The notes beneath the pieces are model-generated. The model made no database searches and was not told the origin of the DNA. It worked only from the letters and a program-made list of their open reading frames with translations. Below are positions 61,714 to 63,007 of a stretch of DNA of 63,007 nucleotides, piece after piece (positions within the stretch are counted from its first letter, which is position 1; each line of letters opens with the position of its first letter). The stretch lies in NCBI GenBank assembly GCA_913776255.1, contig CAJYLV010000043.1:1-63007 (forward strand). The letters run 5' to 3'. The stretch is from an uncultured Sphingomonas sp. (GTDB taxonomy: Bacteria > Pseudomonadota > Alphaproteobacteria > Sphingomonadales > Sphingomonadaceae). The position numbers and the translations under genes are program-made.

Positions 61714-62578
61714 TCGCCGGATCGCCCGACGGCGCGGCGCGGCACGGGCCGAGCTGCTCCATAACGAAGCCATAATCGGTCTGCGCCTGAGTCGCGTCCT
61801 CGGGGGAGAGCGACGCGGTGCTCCGGTCCGGCAGCGACGCGGGCAACGCGCAGGCGAGCCGGTACCACAAGAGGGTGTCGCGCTGCGGCGTGGGGGCCGA
61901 ATCGTCGATGATCTCGCTCAGCGCGATCGACCAGCGCGGCTGCTCGCCGGGACGGCGCAGGATCGACAAGGCGGCGGGGCGATTGTCGCGGGTGCGCAGG
62001 AAGATCTGGGTCTCGCCCTCGCCGGGCAGCGCGCCCGGGACGTGGAAGGCGTTCCCGACCTCGGTGATCACCGGCGGCGCATCGGGGGCGGCGAGTTCGG
62101 AGGCGATCGCGCGGACACGTTGCTCCAGCGCGGCGCTCCAATCGTGCTGCGCACCGGGTTCGACAAGCTGAAGTTGACCCGGCTGTCCCGCAACGGGACG
62201 TGCAAAAGCGAGCACGCGGCGCTTCTTGAGCGACGGGACGCGACCGCGCCAGTCGGGCGCGACATCGACCAGCCAGCCGACCCGCGCCGGGATCGCGGTG
62301 GCGCCGCGCACCAGCGTCGACACGTCCGCCTCGACGTAGAAGCGCGTCTTGCCCGGCGTGAGCCCGGCGGCTTCCGCGCCCTTGATTCGCGAGGCGGAGC
62401 GGATCGTTGCATCGACCACCAGCGGGCTGGCGATGACCAGATCGGCGAGGTCGGCATAGCCGAGCGCCGGGGCGGAGGGCGCCGCGACCGGCGCCTGCTG
62501 GGCACGGGCCGGGCCGGCCACGATCGCCGGTGTCAGCAGCGCGGCGGCGGAGAACAGGAAAAAAATGCGCTTGGTCAT
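61688..62578 (-). CDS. Exported protein of unknown function
   Basis: 296 residues with a classical signal peptide (MTKRIFFLFSAAALLTPAIV to PARA-QQ). The rest is soluble, with predicted beta structure (LVIASPLVVDATIRSA, KTRFYVEADVSTLVRG) and no motif I can name. Two Cys are in the C-terminal third (RLACALP and LGPCRAAP) and might form a disulfide. It is divergent from a tonB-like gene, sharing the 224-base gap. Probably periplasmic. Confidence 0.82.
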   Translation of the reverse strand: MTKRIFFLFSAAALLTPAIVAGPARAQQAPVAAPSAPALGYADLADLVIASPLVVDATIRSASRIKGAEAAGLTPGKTRFYVEADVSTLVRGATAIPARVGWLVDVAPDWRGRVPSLKKRRVLAFARPVAGQPGQLQLVEPGAQHDWSAALEQRVRAIASELAAPDAPPVITEVGNAFHVPGALPGEGETQIFLRTRDNRPAALSILRRPGEQPRWSIALSEIIDDSAPTPQRDTLLWYRLACALPASLPDRSTASLSPEDATQAQTDYGFVMEQLGPCRAAPSGDPAISAGAAPM

Positions 62579-62802
62579 AACGCATGGGATAGACGCGGGC
62601 GCACAAACGATACAGAAATAAAAACGTCGCAGTCCGGCTGTACGTTTGTTGCGTCCGACAAAGCGTTTGCGCTCCCAAAAGGGGCGCGATAGGACTTGTG
62701 TGTCTGTGGTACCCTATTGGGCGCTACGGAAAGGTTAACAACCCGGCCGGATCTCGATCCGGTCACGCCACGGGCCGCAGGATGAGGGAGTTTCGTTGCT
62801 GA

Positions 62803-63007
62803 ATGGCCTATTCTGACCAGAAGATGAGCGGGGGCAAGGTTGGCGCGCTGGTAATCGTCGCGCTGATCCACGTTGCCCTTGGCTATGCCTTCATAACCGG
62901 CCTCGCGACGAATTTCGTCAAGAAGCAGGTCGAGAAGCTGAACACGTTCGACGTCGAGGAGCCACCGCCCCCGCCGCCGGAGGAGCCGCCGCCCCCGCCG
63001 CCCGACA
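62803..63007 (+). CDS. tonB: TonB-like energy transducer, 5' part
   Basis: First 68 residues of a protein cut by the window end. A membrane helix (about 12-32, VGALVIVALIHVALGYAFIT) keeps a His in the position typical for TonB (VALIHVALG), followed by a Pro/Glu-rich spacer beginning EEPPPPPPEEPPPPPPD. This is the TonB layout; the C-terminal domain lies outside. It would energise receptors such as BtuB and the siderophore receptor of this window. Confidence 0.88.
   Translation, partial: MAYSDQKMSGGKVGALVIVALIHVALGYAFITGLATNFVKKQVEKLNTFDVEEPPPPPPEEPPPPPPD

Noticed and set aside
62579..62802. Riboswitch or small RNA between the exported protein and tonB genes
   Set aside because: The gap has a short GCTCCC/GGGGC hairpin and AT-rich promoter-like parts, but no conserved RNA element that I can recognise.

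Overview
The window (about 63 kb, high GC) looks like the chromosome of an alphaproteobacterium, most likely Sphingomonas or a close relative in the Sphingomonadaceae. Support: a RegB/RegA redox two-component pair next to a cyo quinol oxidase, a caa3-type oxidase with fused subunits I and III, an HWE-family histidine kinase, several TonB-dependent systems, late-only cobalamin genes, and many paired palindromic repeats ending in an ATCCAG-like tail. The assignment rests on gene content and style; no search was run. I see no prophage, integron, CRISPR array, plasmid functions, rRNA or intact insertion sequence. One tRNA (Arg, UCU) is present.

Layout. 1-4.9 kb: 3' end of cyoB, then cyoC, cyoD, a SURF1 gene, regB and regA, all forward and mostly overlapping. 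5-8.5 kb (reverse): a glutaredoxin-MauE fusion, a GT4 glycosyltransferase and a GH13 alpha-glucosidase. 8.8-14.3 kb: a second terminal oxidase operon (CoxB with fused cytochrome c, fused CoxA-CoxC, a small membrane protein, CtaG, a triheme cytochrome c). 14.3-17 kb: HWE kinase, single-domain response regulator, Crp-type regulator. 17-21.9 kb: TetR regulator converging on an EmrA-EmrB-outer membrane factor operon with a perfect 27-bp operator-like palindrome in front. 22-27.3 kb: FadR-type regulator, ABC exporter pair and TesA esterase (divergent), MobA and small ORFs. 27.6-30.2 kb: purB and a Tat-exported Gfo/Idh/MocA protein.

30.3-41.3 kb is a cobalamin region: cobP, cobD-type decarboxylase, cbiB, cobQ, cobS, a phosphatase, cobT, a DUF1636 protein, btuB behind a cobalamin riboswitch, and cobO. 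It covers late steps, nucleotide-loop assembly and uptake; no corrin-ring genes are seen here. 41.3-46.2 kb: a charged coiled-coil protein, msrB, a siderophore receptor, an acyltransferase and tRNA-Arg. 46.2-49.3 kb: yhhQ, a low-GC orphan gene, and purC-purS-purQ. 49.3-53.6 kb: a DUF4349 lipoprotein, an esterase lipoprotein, an OpgC-like membrane protein, a small ORF and a LysR regulator. 53.7-61.7 kb: parC, a GGDEF-EAL protein, CCA-adding enzyme, NUDIX, DUF1285, GNAT, GST and folB. The window ends with an exported protein and the 5' end of a tonB-like gene.

The main non-genic theme is at least four families of paired inverted repeats (A-D). One copy lies inside ctaG and encodes protein, one supplies the 3' end of mobA, and one copy at 40.4-40.7 kb is split by a roughly 157-bp element with terminal inverted repeats. 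I did not find a clearly new multi-gene system. The best leads are these repeats, the degenerate low-GC orphan at 46,990, the two genes without an ordinary start codon (coxB and the response regulator), and the metal/thiol-related oddities (His-rich CyoD, glutaredoxin-MauE fusion, DUF1636 in the cobalamin operon).
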